Source: Macrolepiota albuminosa (Eukaryota > Basidiomycota > Agaricomycetes > Agaricales > Agaricaceae). Taken from it: DNA of 64,000 nucleotides. Positions 45,459 through 56,600 of the stretch are shown here, in pieces. The notes under the pieces were generated by a model. It had not been told where the DNA came from, did no database searches, and saw nothing but the letters and a program-made list of their open reading frames with translations. A program made the position numbers and the translations under genes. Each line of letters starts with the position of its first letter. Position 1 is the first letter of the stretch. Where the stretch lies: NCBI GenBank assembly GCA_027475525.1, contig JAMWFC010000064.1:62001-126000 (forward strand), written 5' to 3'.

Positions 45459-46196
45459 ATGTCAAACACAGCACTGTTTCTGCTCCCAGCAGAGGAAAAA
45501 TTTGATGGATCGAATTGGACAGCTTTCAAAATGACAATAACCAAAGCCGCATGTGGGTGCAGGCTGCTTGACTACTTAGAAGGAAAGATCAGGAACCCTG
45601 AAGTAAAAGGAGAAGATGGCCATGGCAAACCTGCACCAACTGCTGCAACTACTTGGTGGGGTGCCGCCAACCTGACCACGGACGAATGGCAACAGCGCAA
45701 TACATACGCGTGCAGCATGATAGTCCTAAATGTTGTCAACCCAATTGGTGCGGGTGTAAAACTTGATGGGACAGCAGCAGAGGCCTGGACGTCACTTACA
45801 ACCCTGCATGATGCGAAATCGGACCTAGGTCTTCTTCAAGCCAAGGAAGAACTAAACTCCATCAAGTACAGAGATGGAGCGAACATCAAAGCCCATTTCA
45901 GAGCACTCCAGACCGTGTGGGCTAAGGCCAATAACCAAGGAGCAGGCATCGACGACAAAAGATTCAGAGCTTACATCATCAAATCGATGCCTAATGCCTG
46001 GGCACCGGTCACAGGCACACTCTTTGAGATGAAAACGTCTGCTGAAGTAATCATGAGACTTACAACGCATGCCTTACTTCTCCACAGTTCATCCGTAATA
46101 GCACCAACAAGCACAGTACAAGCTTTAGCCACCCAGACCAGTAATAGCTGAGGGAACAAAACTGCCAAGTGTGACAACTGCGCTTGAGTCGGACAC
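45459..46196 (+). pseudogene. copia-2 gag
   Basis: Starts ATG 45459 (MSNTALFLLPAEEKFDGSNW, a typical copia Gag start). Capsid-like region with TWWGAANLTTDEWQQRN, AWTSLTTLHDAKSDLG and AYIIKSMPNAWAP. TGA at 46149 is followed by a zinc knuckle (46170-46211, CX2CX4HX4C) whose middle holds TGA 46185. Both stops are one transition from CGA (arginine). Confidence 0.8.
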
Positions 46197-48059
46197 ATGA
46201 AGGAAAAATGCTTCCACAAGGGTGGAGGGATGGAAGGGCAATATCCAGAGTGGTGGCGCAGGAACAGGAACACAGCAGGAAATGGGAACGCCACCACTAG
46301 CATGCCATCAAATGTACCAAATACGACCACCCCTGCTACCCCGCAAGCCAACTTCGCAACTGTGATGTTGTCTGATAATGTGACCAACCTCCAATGTCTA
46401 GTGTTTGCAACCCTGACCACTCAATCTGATGGAGGAAGTATCACCACATACACCAACTCGGTGGCTAGCCAACACTTCTTTACAAATTGGGCTGATTTCG
46501 TGTCGTACAACCCTCCGAACCCAGTGGATACCGCTGGAGTGACAGCTGAAGGGCGGAAGTTCAGGATCCTTGGCTCTGGACGTGTCCGCAAATGGGCAGT
46601 CTGTAATGGTGAACTTGTCAAAATGATCTTTGACAACGCGCTGCATGCTCCCGACCTAGCTCACAACCTGATATCCCTCAGTTGTCTCATGAGAAAAGGG
46701 GTTAAAGTCAGCCTCAAAAATGGGGGAGCGGTTCTAATCGCCTCTGATGGCAAGCCATTTATGCGGTGCAAGATGGATGGGGCAATGTTCACTATTGAGT
46801 TTGCTGAACCCCCACACGCCCTCGCAGCTTGCTCACTGAGTCACCTGGTCGACCTCAAGACATGGCATCGACGACTAGCACATATCGGAGAGGGGACAAT
46901 TCGTGAGATGGTATGCCAAGAAATGGTTCAGGGCCTAGCAGTGACAAAATCAGCTATGAATGGACAATGCGAAGACTGCATCATGGGAAAACATGCATGC
47001 CGCCCGTTTGATGAACACGTCGACCCAGAGACAGCGCCATATAAGAGGGTTGCTTTTGATATATGGGGACCCTCCCGCATACAGACCACCAGCGGGAAAA
47101 CGTTGATGCTCATGGTTACTGATCAGGGTGGGGCAGAATATGTGACATGGTTTTTAGCTAACAAGGCCACGGAGTCGACCCTTGCATGCTTCGAGATGTT
47201 TGATGCTTGGGCTGAGAACTGGTGGGGGTGGAGGATCAAATCGGTGTGGACAGACAGCGGAACAGAGTTCAAAAATGACCTATGGGACAAGTACTGCATG
47301 AAGCAGGGCATAGAACATACTACCACGGCGCCACATTCATCTGCAGCCAATGGAGTAGCAGAGCACAGGAACAGAACCATCCTGGATCTTGCACAAAGCA
47401 TGCTCAGCGATTCTAGATTGCCAGCTCACTACTGGGGCAAAGCAGCGGCCATGGCAACATACACACTGGACCTTATCCCCAGCTCGAGGCACCCTGGAAA
47501 GATGCCGTATGAAATCAGGACAGGAGCAAAATCTGACGTGTCATATCTAAGACCTTTTGGTTGCACTGCATACACCAAGGTCCCCAGGGAAGAGGGCACA
47601 AGCAAGCTTGACATGCACTCCATAAAAGCTGTCCTTGTAGAATATTTTGGCCATGGTAATTACAAGTTGCTCGATCGCACTACTGGCAGGATGTTTTGCT
47701 CCTGTGACGTGATTTTTGAAGAAGGCCTTGCCCATTGCACGCTGCCCGACGATCGTTATGGTGATGCAGTAGACTTATACAGTGTCTTGAACCTTCCAGT
47801 CAATGAGCCCTCAGAAACTGCAACCCTGCAGAACGACATCGGAGAGGTCAGGGCCCCAGAGACCCTGACCCCTGAGCACATCCCGAGCACTGTCCCCAAC
47901 GTCCCTGGAGAACCTTGTTGATCTGCACGATTGGCCACCAAGAACCACACTGTCCCTGAGTTGCATAATCAGAATCCATCCGATGACACTGACGACCCTG
48001 AGAGCAAAGAAGAGATGTTTGCAAGTATGCCAGGTGCCTTAGCGATGTGACTCTCAGAC
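46197..48059 (+). pseudogene. copia-2 protease and integrase, truncated pol
   Basis: The protease active site reads TNSVASQHFF where DSGAS is expected, so the catalytic Asp is Asn and Gly is Val: inactive. Integrase is complete and open: HRRLAHIGEG and CEDCIMGKHAC (zinc binding), then catalytic Asp in VAFDIWGP, Asp in VWTDSGTEF and Glu in ANGVAEHRNRT. The frame ends at 47921 in the acidic linker before RT, with residual coding text to 48059 where element C begins. Confidence 0.85.
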
Positions 48060-48558
48060 TGTCAGGGGACTCCTCATTTCTTCCTTTTCTCACTCCTTAT
48101 CTCTTCACTCTCCTTCCATTCATTCTCTTATTTCTTCTGACATTATTTCATTTCACTGTTTCTATTCTTTCAACACTATCTGTTAGTACTACTCTCAGCC
48201 CTTGAGATGCTCTGGTTCTTTAGCCACCATTCAGACAAGTGTGGGCCCACTCAGCACCGCTTCCAGACCACTTATATAAGCCAGAGTTTGCCAGAGTTTG
48301 CCCCTTATTTGTACAAGTGTTTGTGTAGGCAATTTTCGAGTTTTTAAGGTTTTGTTGTACTGTACAGTTGTTTCCCATGCTTCAGAGGCCCCAGAAGCAT
48401 CCAACCTGGCATAGGGAATCCCTAGACTTGTTCTCTTTAGATCTCCCTCTGCCAGGTGAGTAGCTACCTTGATATTGTCAGTATATATTCTAATACACTT
48501 TGGATCTCCCTCTGCCAGCTGTGTGACTGAGCCACAGCCTCTAGAGGTCGCCCTTACA
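48060..48558 (+). repeat. element C 5' LTR (499 bp)
   Basis: TGTCAGGGGACTCC at the start and GTCGCCCTTACA at the end. TATA-like CTTATATAAG at about 48271-48280. Agrees with the two other family copies in the window. Confidence 0.95.
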
Positions 48559-48560
48559 GC

Positions 48561-48571
48561 AGAACAAGTCT
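48561..48571 (+). promoter_or_regulatory. probable self-primer binding site of element C
   Basis: AGAACAAGTCT, 2 nt after the LTR end, is the perfect complement of AGACTTGTTCT at 48424-48434 inside the LTR. Eleven nt is the self-primer length known for Tf1. The TATA-like box lies about 150 nt before 48424, farther than in element B, so the match is less certain. Confidence 0.55.
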
Positions 48572-48673
48572 CTACATTTCGGTCTGGGAGCCCCCTTCAG
48601 CCTGCTTGAGCCCTCTCTTGCCCCTTTAGGTCCCTCCCCCACTGGATTACTCCCTGCCCCTCTGTTGCTTCTA

Positions 48674-49875
48674 TGACCCAACCAGCCCCCTCAGACACTC
48701 CCCTGGATGCTTCTGCCCCTCAGGATGATGCCTGGGGTCGCTTGCTTGCTCTGGAGACTCAGGTGCAGACTACTCAAGCTTCCCTCACCCTCCACACTAC
48801 CAAACTTGCTGGATTATGTCAGGCCACAGACACCATCTCCAGTTAGGGCTGGCACACCCCCAGTCCCTCGCTTTGGGGCCTCCCCTCCAGTTCATGCCAA
48901 TCTTCCTTGCCCAGCACTCCCAGACGCATTCAATGGTGACCGAGCGATAGGCGAGCATTTCCTGCAGTCCTGCATCACCTATATTCAGCTCAGTGGTGAG
49001 GCTTTCCCCTCTGATGCTCTCAAGATCGCTTGGGTTCTTTCTTACATGAAGTCGGGGCGAGCTTTGACATACGCGCTACGAGTCTTTCGACGCCCTGGAG
49101 GAGTGGAGAGTTTTGGAAGTTGGGATCAGTTTGAGAAGGAGTTTTGGACAGAGTTCTTCCCCTTGGACCCTGCTAAGGTGGCAGCCCTCACTCTCTGAGA
49201 TCCTCATCGATATGGGCAGGGGAAGCGGACCCTAGATGAGTACATCGACTCCTTCAGAGCTCTTGCTGAACAGGCCTGTTATCCGGATGGTCTTCAGCTC
49301 TGTCTCACCTTCCGAGATGGCCTCCTTCCCTCTCTCATGGACTGGATCGACAGCATGGCTGAGGGACAACCTGATGACACAAGTATTGAGACCTGGTATC
49401 AGGTAGCACATGATCAGTGGCAGCTTATGGAGTTATGACGTGAGCTCCACTGTGGAACTGCCCCTCGCTCCACCTCACAGGCGTCATTTTCTGCTCGTTA
49501 TCCCATCCAGCCCTCCCTTCCATTTCGTGCTCCACCCCCAGCTCAGGTACCTGCAGCACGTCCTCTTCCTTTTGGAGTACCTATGGATGTCGATGCCTCT
49601 TGTCAATGTTCCTCCCTTCCTCTCCTCTGCCGTCGCTGTGGAAAGCCTGGTCACTTTGCTTGGTATTGTCCCCAGGGATTAGAGGTGCGCTATCTCTCAG
49701 CTTTAGAGCAGGAGGAGCTCCTTCTCCAGCTCCTTGCTGCCCGAGACGTTCAAGGAAACCCCTCCCCAGATGTACAGACTGAAGCAGAACCTTTGGAGGA
49801 GTCCTTGGGTCCTGTGGAAGCTGTAGCAGAACCATTGGATGTGTCCTTTGGTTCTGCAGGGGAGGGTTTTCAATA
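48674..49875 (+). pseudogene. element C gag
   Basis: Starts ATG 48674 (MTQPAPSDTPLDASAPQ). A frame change near 48830 is followed by a Ty3 capsid: PDAFNGDRAIGEHFLQSCI, FGSWDQFEKEFWTEFF, RTLDEYIDSFRALAEQA, SLMDWIDSMA. The zinc knuckle CRRCGKPGHFAWYC is at about 49630-49671. Stops lie at 49196 (TGA) and 49436 (TGA) within the capsid region. An acidic C-terminal tail ends at 49875. Confidence 0.8.
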
Positions 49876-49884
49876 GAGCGACGG

Positions 49885-50920
49885 ATGAGTTGTACGCCTC
49901 CGCCGCCTGGTGCTAATCAGTTTACATGTCAATCAGTAGAGTCTTCTAATGTATTGCTCCCTGTTCCTGATTCTCTGACTGAAACTGTAAGCACCCCCTC
50001 CGACGTACAAAATACCCCCTTGGTCCAAGCCTCAGCTAAGACCTCCTCTCCTCCTTCCCCTGTCCGACGACCACATGTTCCAGCTTGGGAATGATGCCTT
50101 CCTCGTCGCTATGTTGTTGCCTCTACTCCCTCTCCCAACTCTCTGCATCTGAATGTGGAGATTGAGACAACTGACACTCAGCAGACTCAAAGCGTCATAG
50201 CTCTCTTGGACAGTGGCACTACTGGACTCTTCCTAGACACCCATTATGTGGAACAACACCAGCTCACTACCCGTCCCCTCTCTCACCCTATTCCAGTCTA
50301 TAACATTGACAGTACGCTCAATGAAGCTGGATCCATCCGCTTAGTGGTGGATTTAGTCCTTCATTATCAGACTGTAACGAAGTTACAGAGATTGTGAGAG
50401 CTTAGGTTCACACTGCACAGAATCAGACCAGTCCGGTCTATTGACTATGTAGTATCAACACAAAAATAAGCTGCTTTGTAAGCAGCTGGTAAACTAATTT
50501 ATATAATAATGTAAATTAATATTATATTATAATAAATATAATATAATAGTATCTACTGTAAGGTAAGTAAAGCTATATGGACAACGCCACATAGCGAACT
50601 ACGCTACACAGACTCATTCGGAGCGTGCAGTCTTTGCGGTTACCAGCCTAGGAAAGCAGGACATGATACTTGGGTTCTCCTGGCTGTGTGATCACAATCC
50701 TGAGATTGACTGGGCCAGGGGTAAGGTGAGCATGAGCTGCTGCCCTCGACGGTGTTCCACATGTGCCAAGGAAGTTAGAGAGGAGCGCAGAGAGTCAGTC
50801 CGTGAGCGTGCTGCTATCCGGGCTTGCCGAGTTGGACACCTCCCCTTTGCAGACCTTGACCTACTGGATCCTCCTCCCTTGGCGTTCCCTTATAGAGAGG
50901 CCCTCTATGAGGACGTTTGA
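49885..50920 (+). pseudogene. element C protease, split by a solo LTR
   Basis: A Pro-rich linker precedes a retropepsin with ALLDSGTTGLFLDTHYV (about 50200) and, beyond the inserted LTR, DMILGFSWLCDHNPEIDW (50660-50715). Removing 50373-50608 plus one target copy joins the frame as ..HYQT-HSERAVF.., showing that the protease was open before the insertion. Confidence 0.85.
50373..50608 (+). mobile_element. solo LTR, small family E (236 bp)
   Basis: TGTAACGAAG at the start and ACTACGCTACA at the end. Perfect 5-bp target duplication CAGAC at 50368-50372 and 50609-50613. Similar to 8031-8209. No coding content, so the parent element of this family is not in the window. Confidence 0.92.
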
Positions 50921-50926
50921 GGTGTA

Positions 50927-51775
50927 GTGAGTGAAGCCCAGATGGAAGATGGACGCGAGGGTGAATTTGGGTGTGCTCCCGACCCAGAGTCTCCAGATGA
51001 GGCTATCGAGACAGGTGATAGGATTTATGCAACTACATTACGACCTCCACCAACTGTAGCAGAGATTAGAGCTAGCCAAACTACCTCCCAGCGGCTAGCT
51101 CAGGCATTTGCTGCCAACTCTGCTCCTAAGTCGTTCCGAGATGCAGTTCCTCATCACCTGCAAGACTTTGAGGATGTTTTCTCTAAGGCATCATTTGACT
51201 CCCTGCCAGAGCGTAAGCAGTGGGACCATGCAATTGAGCTTATGCCCAATGCTGAGCCCTCTAGCTGCAAGGTCTACCCACTCTCTCCCAAAGAACAGGA
51301 TGAGCTTGATGCCTTTTTGCAGGAGAATTTAGACTCTGGTTGCATCCGTCCCTCAAAGTCTCCGATGGCCTCTCCAGTCTTCTTCATTAAGAAGAAGGAT
51401 GGATCTCTACATCTGGTTCAGGACTATCGAGTCTTGAATGTGATGACTGTGAAGAATCGCTACCCCTTACCACTCATTTCAGAGCTTGTCAACAACCTCC
51501 GAGGTGCACGCTACTTTACTAAGTTGGATGTCTGCTGGGGCTACAACAATGTGTGCATCAAAGAAGGAGATGAGTGGAAGGGAGCATTCCAAACAAATCG
51601 TGGACTCTTTGAACCTCTGGTAATGTTCTTTGGCCTCACTAATAGCCCTGCCACCTTCCAGACCATGATGAACGACATTTTCCGAGACCTCATAGTGGAA
51701 GGTGTTGTGTGCGTATACCTTGATGATATTCTCATCTATATCAAGACTCTAGAGGAGCATCGTCAGATTACGTGC
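50927..51775 (+). pseudogene. element C reverse transcriptase, truncated
   Basis: Open from about 50927. RT motifs include DELDAFLQENLDSGCIRPSK, PVFFIKKKDGSLHLVQDYR, NRYPLPLISELVNNLRGAR, KLDVCWGYNNV, FFGLTNSPATFQTMMNDIF and the catalytic VYLDDILIY. It breaks off at LEEHRQI when the LTR of element D begins. RNase H and integrase are displaced beyond the window. Confidence 0.9.
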
Positions 51776-52703
51776 TGATGACGCCCAAAGTTTGGTCAGT
51801 AACAAATGTGGCTAGAGTGTTACCGTACCAATTGCTTGCGTTGGGCGCGCTATAAGTGATTTGAGGAGTCCCGGGCAGGTCCCAGAGAACACGCTTGTGA
51901 AAAAGGGGAAAAGTCGGTAACGGAGTCGGCAAGTGTAAAGCGCTAAGGTAAAGCGCCTAGGAGGAAGCGGTAAGCAAACACGGCAAGGTCAACGGCAAGA
52001 ACGCAGTATGCTTAGCGAGGTCTAAGCGTCGATAATGCCTGCCGTAGCTGCAAGGCGCGAATGTGTTGAGTGTTGGCTAGTGTCTGTAACTGCTGATGAG
52101 TTTGACGTTGCCGACCGTAAATGAAATCTTGAGCGTAAGGGAGACTGAAGAAAGGGGAGTAGGAAACTCTGGTCTGTTTTTTTGATTTACAAGTCGGTAA
52201 GTACTTTTATACTACAATGAGTTCACCGTCGCCAGTGGCTAATGACGCCAAAGTGCGGTAAACTGGAAAATTTCATAGGGGTAGCTCCAACAGTTTCAGA
52301 TCCCTACCGTCCATTCAAGAGCCTTAGCGACGCCAGGCGACAGATCGCGAAGCTAAACCATCACTCCATCACCCTTCTGTCCATCAGAGTACCTAAGCGA
52401 TGTCAGGTGCCAAATCAAGACGCTAAGCGGTGTCAGACGCCAAGGTCAAACGCCAAGCTGTCCATCAGTTTTTGATAGATCATCAGGCTTCTCACTAAGC
52501 GCTGTCATCAGTGACTGATGCCATCTGTCAGTTGTCATTCTGTCTGCCGATCGGCGCTATCACTGATTGGATCTGCTTCTTGCCATGCGCGGCCGTCAAA
52601 TATTGCCAAAAATGGTTAGTTAGCGTGCGCTAAGGTATCCCGGACCTGTGCCATATTGCCGTAGCCTGCCGTTGATGCGCTGATCCTGTATGGGGTCCTA
52701 TCA
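51776..52703 (-). repeat. element D 3' LTR (928 bp)
   Basis: Plus-strand ends TGATGACGCC and TCCTATCA, giving 4-bp terminal inverted repeats TGAT/ATCA. The inner edge is fixed by the adjacent polypurine tract, the outer edge by the break in element C's RT. Contains many GCTAAGCG / GACGCCA words, an LTR-internal repeat. Confidence 0.8.
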
Positions 52704-52717
52704 TCTCCCCCCAACTG
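52704..52717 (-). promoter_or_regulatory. polypurine tract of element D
   Basis: On the minus strand CAGTTGGGGGGAGA precedes the LTR start TGATAGGACC. This shows that 51776-52703 is a 3' LTR of a minus-strand element and that the plus-strand gene next to it is antisense. Confidence 0.8.
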
Positions 52718-53415
52718 AAAAATTGACTGTCCTCAGTCACCAAATAAGGCTACCGTTACCGCTTTTGTAACAGGTGGTCCGTGTGTTCTTGAGATTTTGT
52801 TTATAGTCCTGGTGCGTGAGTTTGGACTTTGTTTCTTCTCCCCATCTTTTATCTGGTGCTCCATTAAAATAAAATGTCTTTTTGCATTCCAACTCTGCCC
52901 CCTGTCCCATCCCGTGAGGCTCAAGACGCAGCCCACGCTTACATTGTCAAAGCAAATAATTTCCTCAAGCGGATCGATGGCGTTGGCGCAGACGTGCCTA
53001 TAAATTTGGTGACTGCCGTTATGAAGTTGTACGAGCGGTGGCTGGAGGTGCGCGTTCTTGGCGTGGGATGGGATCGCGAAATCGAGGTTCGGGAGTGGTG
53101 CTGGTCGTGGTACCTGGATCATTGTGGCGCAGAGTAGCTAGCGCCCTTTGCTCGATTTGTAAGTAGCTTCCAGTTCTTGCCGTGTCACTAGCTGATTGGG
53201 TTCCTAGGTGCCTCCTCCTGTCCCCACCATTGAGGACGAATTGGAGGATATCCTTCCAGGTGCCTTGCCGATGACGGTAAGCGCGCCTGTGCTTGTCGCC
53301 CCATAGCAAACAGGAGGTGTTGGCGCCCCTGGCACGCATGCAAGTGGCCAAGGAGCTGGCGACGTGGCAGGAAGAGATTTCTCAAGATGCCTGAGAAATC
53401 ACCAGGGCTCTGGAG

Positions 53416-53648
53416 TGTTGCAGCCGATTGCACAGACAGTCACAGACTGAGAACACTGAAGAGACTAATGCTCGATTAGACGTAAGAACTGGGTGTTCGC
53501 GTTTAATGATAATATATTGAAGTATAAACTGACTACGTACCTGGGTGTTCGCGTTTAATGATAAAGAACGCAGAAACACCCAGGGGTGAAAATAATCCAA
53601 CCGCACGTGATGTAGGTCATGTGAGTACTGAGCCATAAGTTCTCAACA
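53416..53648 (-). repeat. copia-1 3' LTR (233 bp)
   Basis: Minus-strand ends TGTTG..CAACA. Contains CTGGGTGTTCGCGTTTAATGATA twice (split over two 20-nt-scale words). Confidence 0.95.
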
Positions 53649-53675
53649 CTCCCACCTGGCGAGGTGCCCACATCG

Positions 53676-56600
53676 TCACTGAAGATCAGCCCTAGAGAAT
53701 TCTCCGACGAGACCCATTATCCGGCGGAGCTTGTCAACAAGAGCAGGAGAAAGTGGTTTAGTAAGTAGGTCAGCAGCCATGTCCTCGGTAGGAATGTAAG
53801 CAGGACGTATTTTTCCGTCATCAACGGCTTGGCGCAACCAGAACCAATGACGGTCAAGGTGCTTAAGGCGCCCCATGTGTTCGGGCTGTTTTGAAACATT
53901 GATGGCTGACGTATTGTCGATATTGAGGACCAGCGCGGTGGATTGTGGCATTCCAATGTCCGCAAGGAAGTTTCGGAGCCAACAGAGCTCACGACCGGTT
54001 TCACTCGCAGCAACGAACTCAGCTTCGGTAGTGGAGAGTGCGACGAGGGTTTGCAGTTTGGACATCCAGCTGACTGCACCGCCAGCTACCAAGAGGAGGG
54101 AACCAGTAGTGGATCGCCCATTATCTGGGTTGCTGCCGTGGTCCGAGTCAGTGTAGGCAATGAAAGGGGACAATGCAGAGTCAGCTGAGTATTCGATCCT
54201 GTAATCTAGGGTACCTCGAATATACCGCATGAGATGTTTGACCGCCTGCCAATGCTTGAGACCAGGGCAAGAATTGAATCGACAGAGGACGCCAACAGCG
54301 TGTGCGATATCGGGGCGTGTACACATGGCGAGGTAAAGGAGGGCACCCGTGGCTTGAATGTAGGGAACAGAGCGCATCTCTTCAATCTCACCCGGCGTAG
54401 ATGGTGCGTCGGCTTTAGATAAGCGCACGCTAGGATTGAGAGGTGTCATGACCGCCTTGGAATCTAGCATGTTGAACCTCGAGAGGACATTGATGGCGTA
54501 GGATCTCTGGTCAATCCAGAGCTTGCAGTTTGGACGGTCACACGTGACTACAACACCTAAAAGAGCGGTGGTCGGGCCAAGATGGCGTAACTTGAAGTGC
54601 TTCCGCAACTCTGCGATTGTTTTAAAAATTGCAGGCCGAGATTTCAACGCGAGTGTCATGTCGTCAACGTGAACAGGGACAATAATTCGCACCTGGTCTC
54701 TAAGGTAGACATAGACACAAGGGTCAGATGTAATCCGAGAGAAACCTAATTGCAGAAAAACTTCGTGCATACACTTGTGCCACAGATTTGCACTCTGTTT
54801 GAGTCTGTAGATTCCCTTCTCTAGTTTTGCGCAAGGGGGTCCTTCACCTGGTTTTCGCTCGACGTGAGACGGAACTTCCTCGGGGAAACCCTCCGGAAAC
54901 TTCATGTACAGGTCAGCGTCTACGATGCCGTGAAGGAAGGCTGACGATATATCGACAGACTCAAGGTGCATGTCCTCGAGTGCTGCCAAAGCCAGAACTG
55001 TTCGAACTGCGGCCCATCGGGCGGTAGGGGCAAAGGTTTCGTCAAAATCAACTCCAGGTCGCTGGCTGAATCCCTGAGCGACAACGCGGGCTTTAAAACG
55101 TTCAATCGCGCCGTCCGGGAGGTGCTTAACCTTGAAAACCCATCTTGAGCCAATTGCTTTACGACCCGGTGGGAGATACACTGCTCGCCATGTTCCATTA
55201 TTCTTCAGAGCGTTCATCTCCTCACACATGGCCTTATGCCATTCGGCTGCCTCGTCACTTGCCATGGCTTCTTTGTAAGACCTTGGATTTGTGTCGTGTC
55301 CTCCGACCCTGTACGCTGCTGCCGAGTTGGCAAAGATGGTCTCGAAACCGCCGAGATCTGTGCCATGTTCGACATAGGCACGCCCAGCCATAATAGTCGC
55401 GTCCACAGAGTTCACATTGATGGTAAGCGCGATGTCTTGCTCTCCAAGCTCATCTATATCACCTATGTCGACATCCCATAGTGCCTCTTCCTCCGATACG
55501 TCGGTACGAGGTGAGGGAGGTGGCGGTGGCGGTGGGTCGCGAATTAGCGGTGATTCGTGATTAGCTTGGCGCTCAACTGCGTCATAGTATTCAGCGTTAC
55601 GATTTCGTGCGGGCATGCGTGTTCGGTGGCTTGGTTCACGTGGTGGCGGAGGCGGTCGAGGCTGTCGCGGTGCGCGTAAAGTTGGCACAGGCTCATGAGG
55701 TCTGGGCACAGCTCCCACCGTTCCGGCAGGTACTCCCACCGAATCGATGTTATCTATTGGCGTCAAGGGTTCGTCAGGGTAGGTGATGTCGACGTTTTCC
55801 TGTTCAAGGTCAATCGTAGGGATCACTGGATCAAGCAAATCGTAGGGTGGGTATTCGGGTAGGTTGTCAAACGCATCAAGTGATGGAGGTGGTGGCGCGT
55901 CGGTGGATGACAGACCTGGGAAACGACTTTCGTCGAATACGACATCTCGCGATATGACCACTTTGCCTGTACGCGGTATGTACACTTTCCATCCTACGTT
56001 GTTGCTCGGATAACCAACAAATATCCCGGGAAGCATGTGGCCCTGTAAACCACGTCTTTTATCTCTGTTTATCAAGACATACGCAGCACAGCCAAAAACG
56101 CGGAGATGACCGATACGTGGCTTCTTACCCTTGTACGCTTCGAAAGGGGTTATGTTGCCTGGGAGAGCTGACGTTGGTGACCGATTATGTACATGACGGT
56201 AAGCTCCGAGCGCGTGAGCCCAAAAACTTTCAGGTAGGTTGGCCTCTGTCAACATCGCTATAATAGCTTCCTTAATGGTTCTGTTCATGCGCTCGGCAAC
56301 CCCATTTTGTTGCGGTGTGGCGACATTCGTGAACTCGAGGCGTATACCATTTGTTTTGCAAAAATCTAGGAACGTTCTTGACATGTATTCTCCCCCTTTG
56401 TCGTGATGTAAGCATTTTAGTGTCATACCCGTCTGACGTTCCAATTGTGCCTTGTAGAGTTTAAACGCTTCGAAAACGTCACTTTTCTTGAACATATCGT
56501 ACGCCTCCATCCAGCGTGTACAGTCATCGACGAAAGTTGCCCACCACCTTCGGTTAGTAAGGTGCGCGCCACGTTGCATTGGTCCGTGCACGTCACTGAA

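Larger units (their letters stand above)
44608..48059 (+). mobile_element. Ty1/copia element (copia-2), 3' truncated
   Basis: 5' LTR 44608-45366, primer binding site 45367-45378, gag 45459-46151, protease and integrase 46197-47921. Coding sequence stops being readable before RT because Ty3 element C starts at 48060. The missing RT/RNase H and 3' LTR would lie on the far side of C, outside the window. Gag carries TGA codons at 46149 and 46185, the protease is dead, and the integrase frame is intact. Confidence 0.85.
48060..51775 (+). mobile_element. Ty3/gypsy element C, 3' part displaced
   Basis: 5' LTR 48060-48558, primer site about 48561, gag with zinc knuckle, protease, start of RT. It inserted into copia-2; the left target site is probably CAGAC at 48055-48059 and the right flank is out of the window. 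It is cut at 51775 inside RT by element D and also carries a solo LTR at 50373-50608. Two more LTRs of this family lie at 3979-4477 and 26819-27063. Confidence 0.9.
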
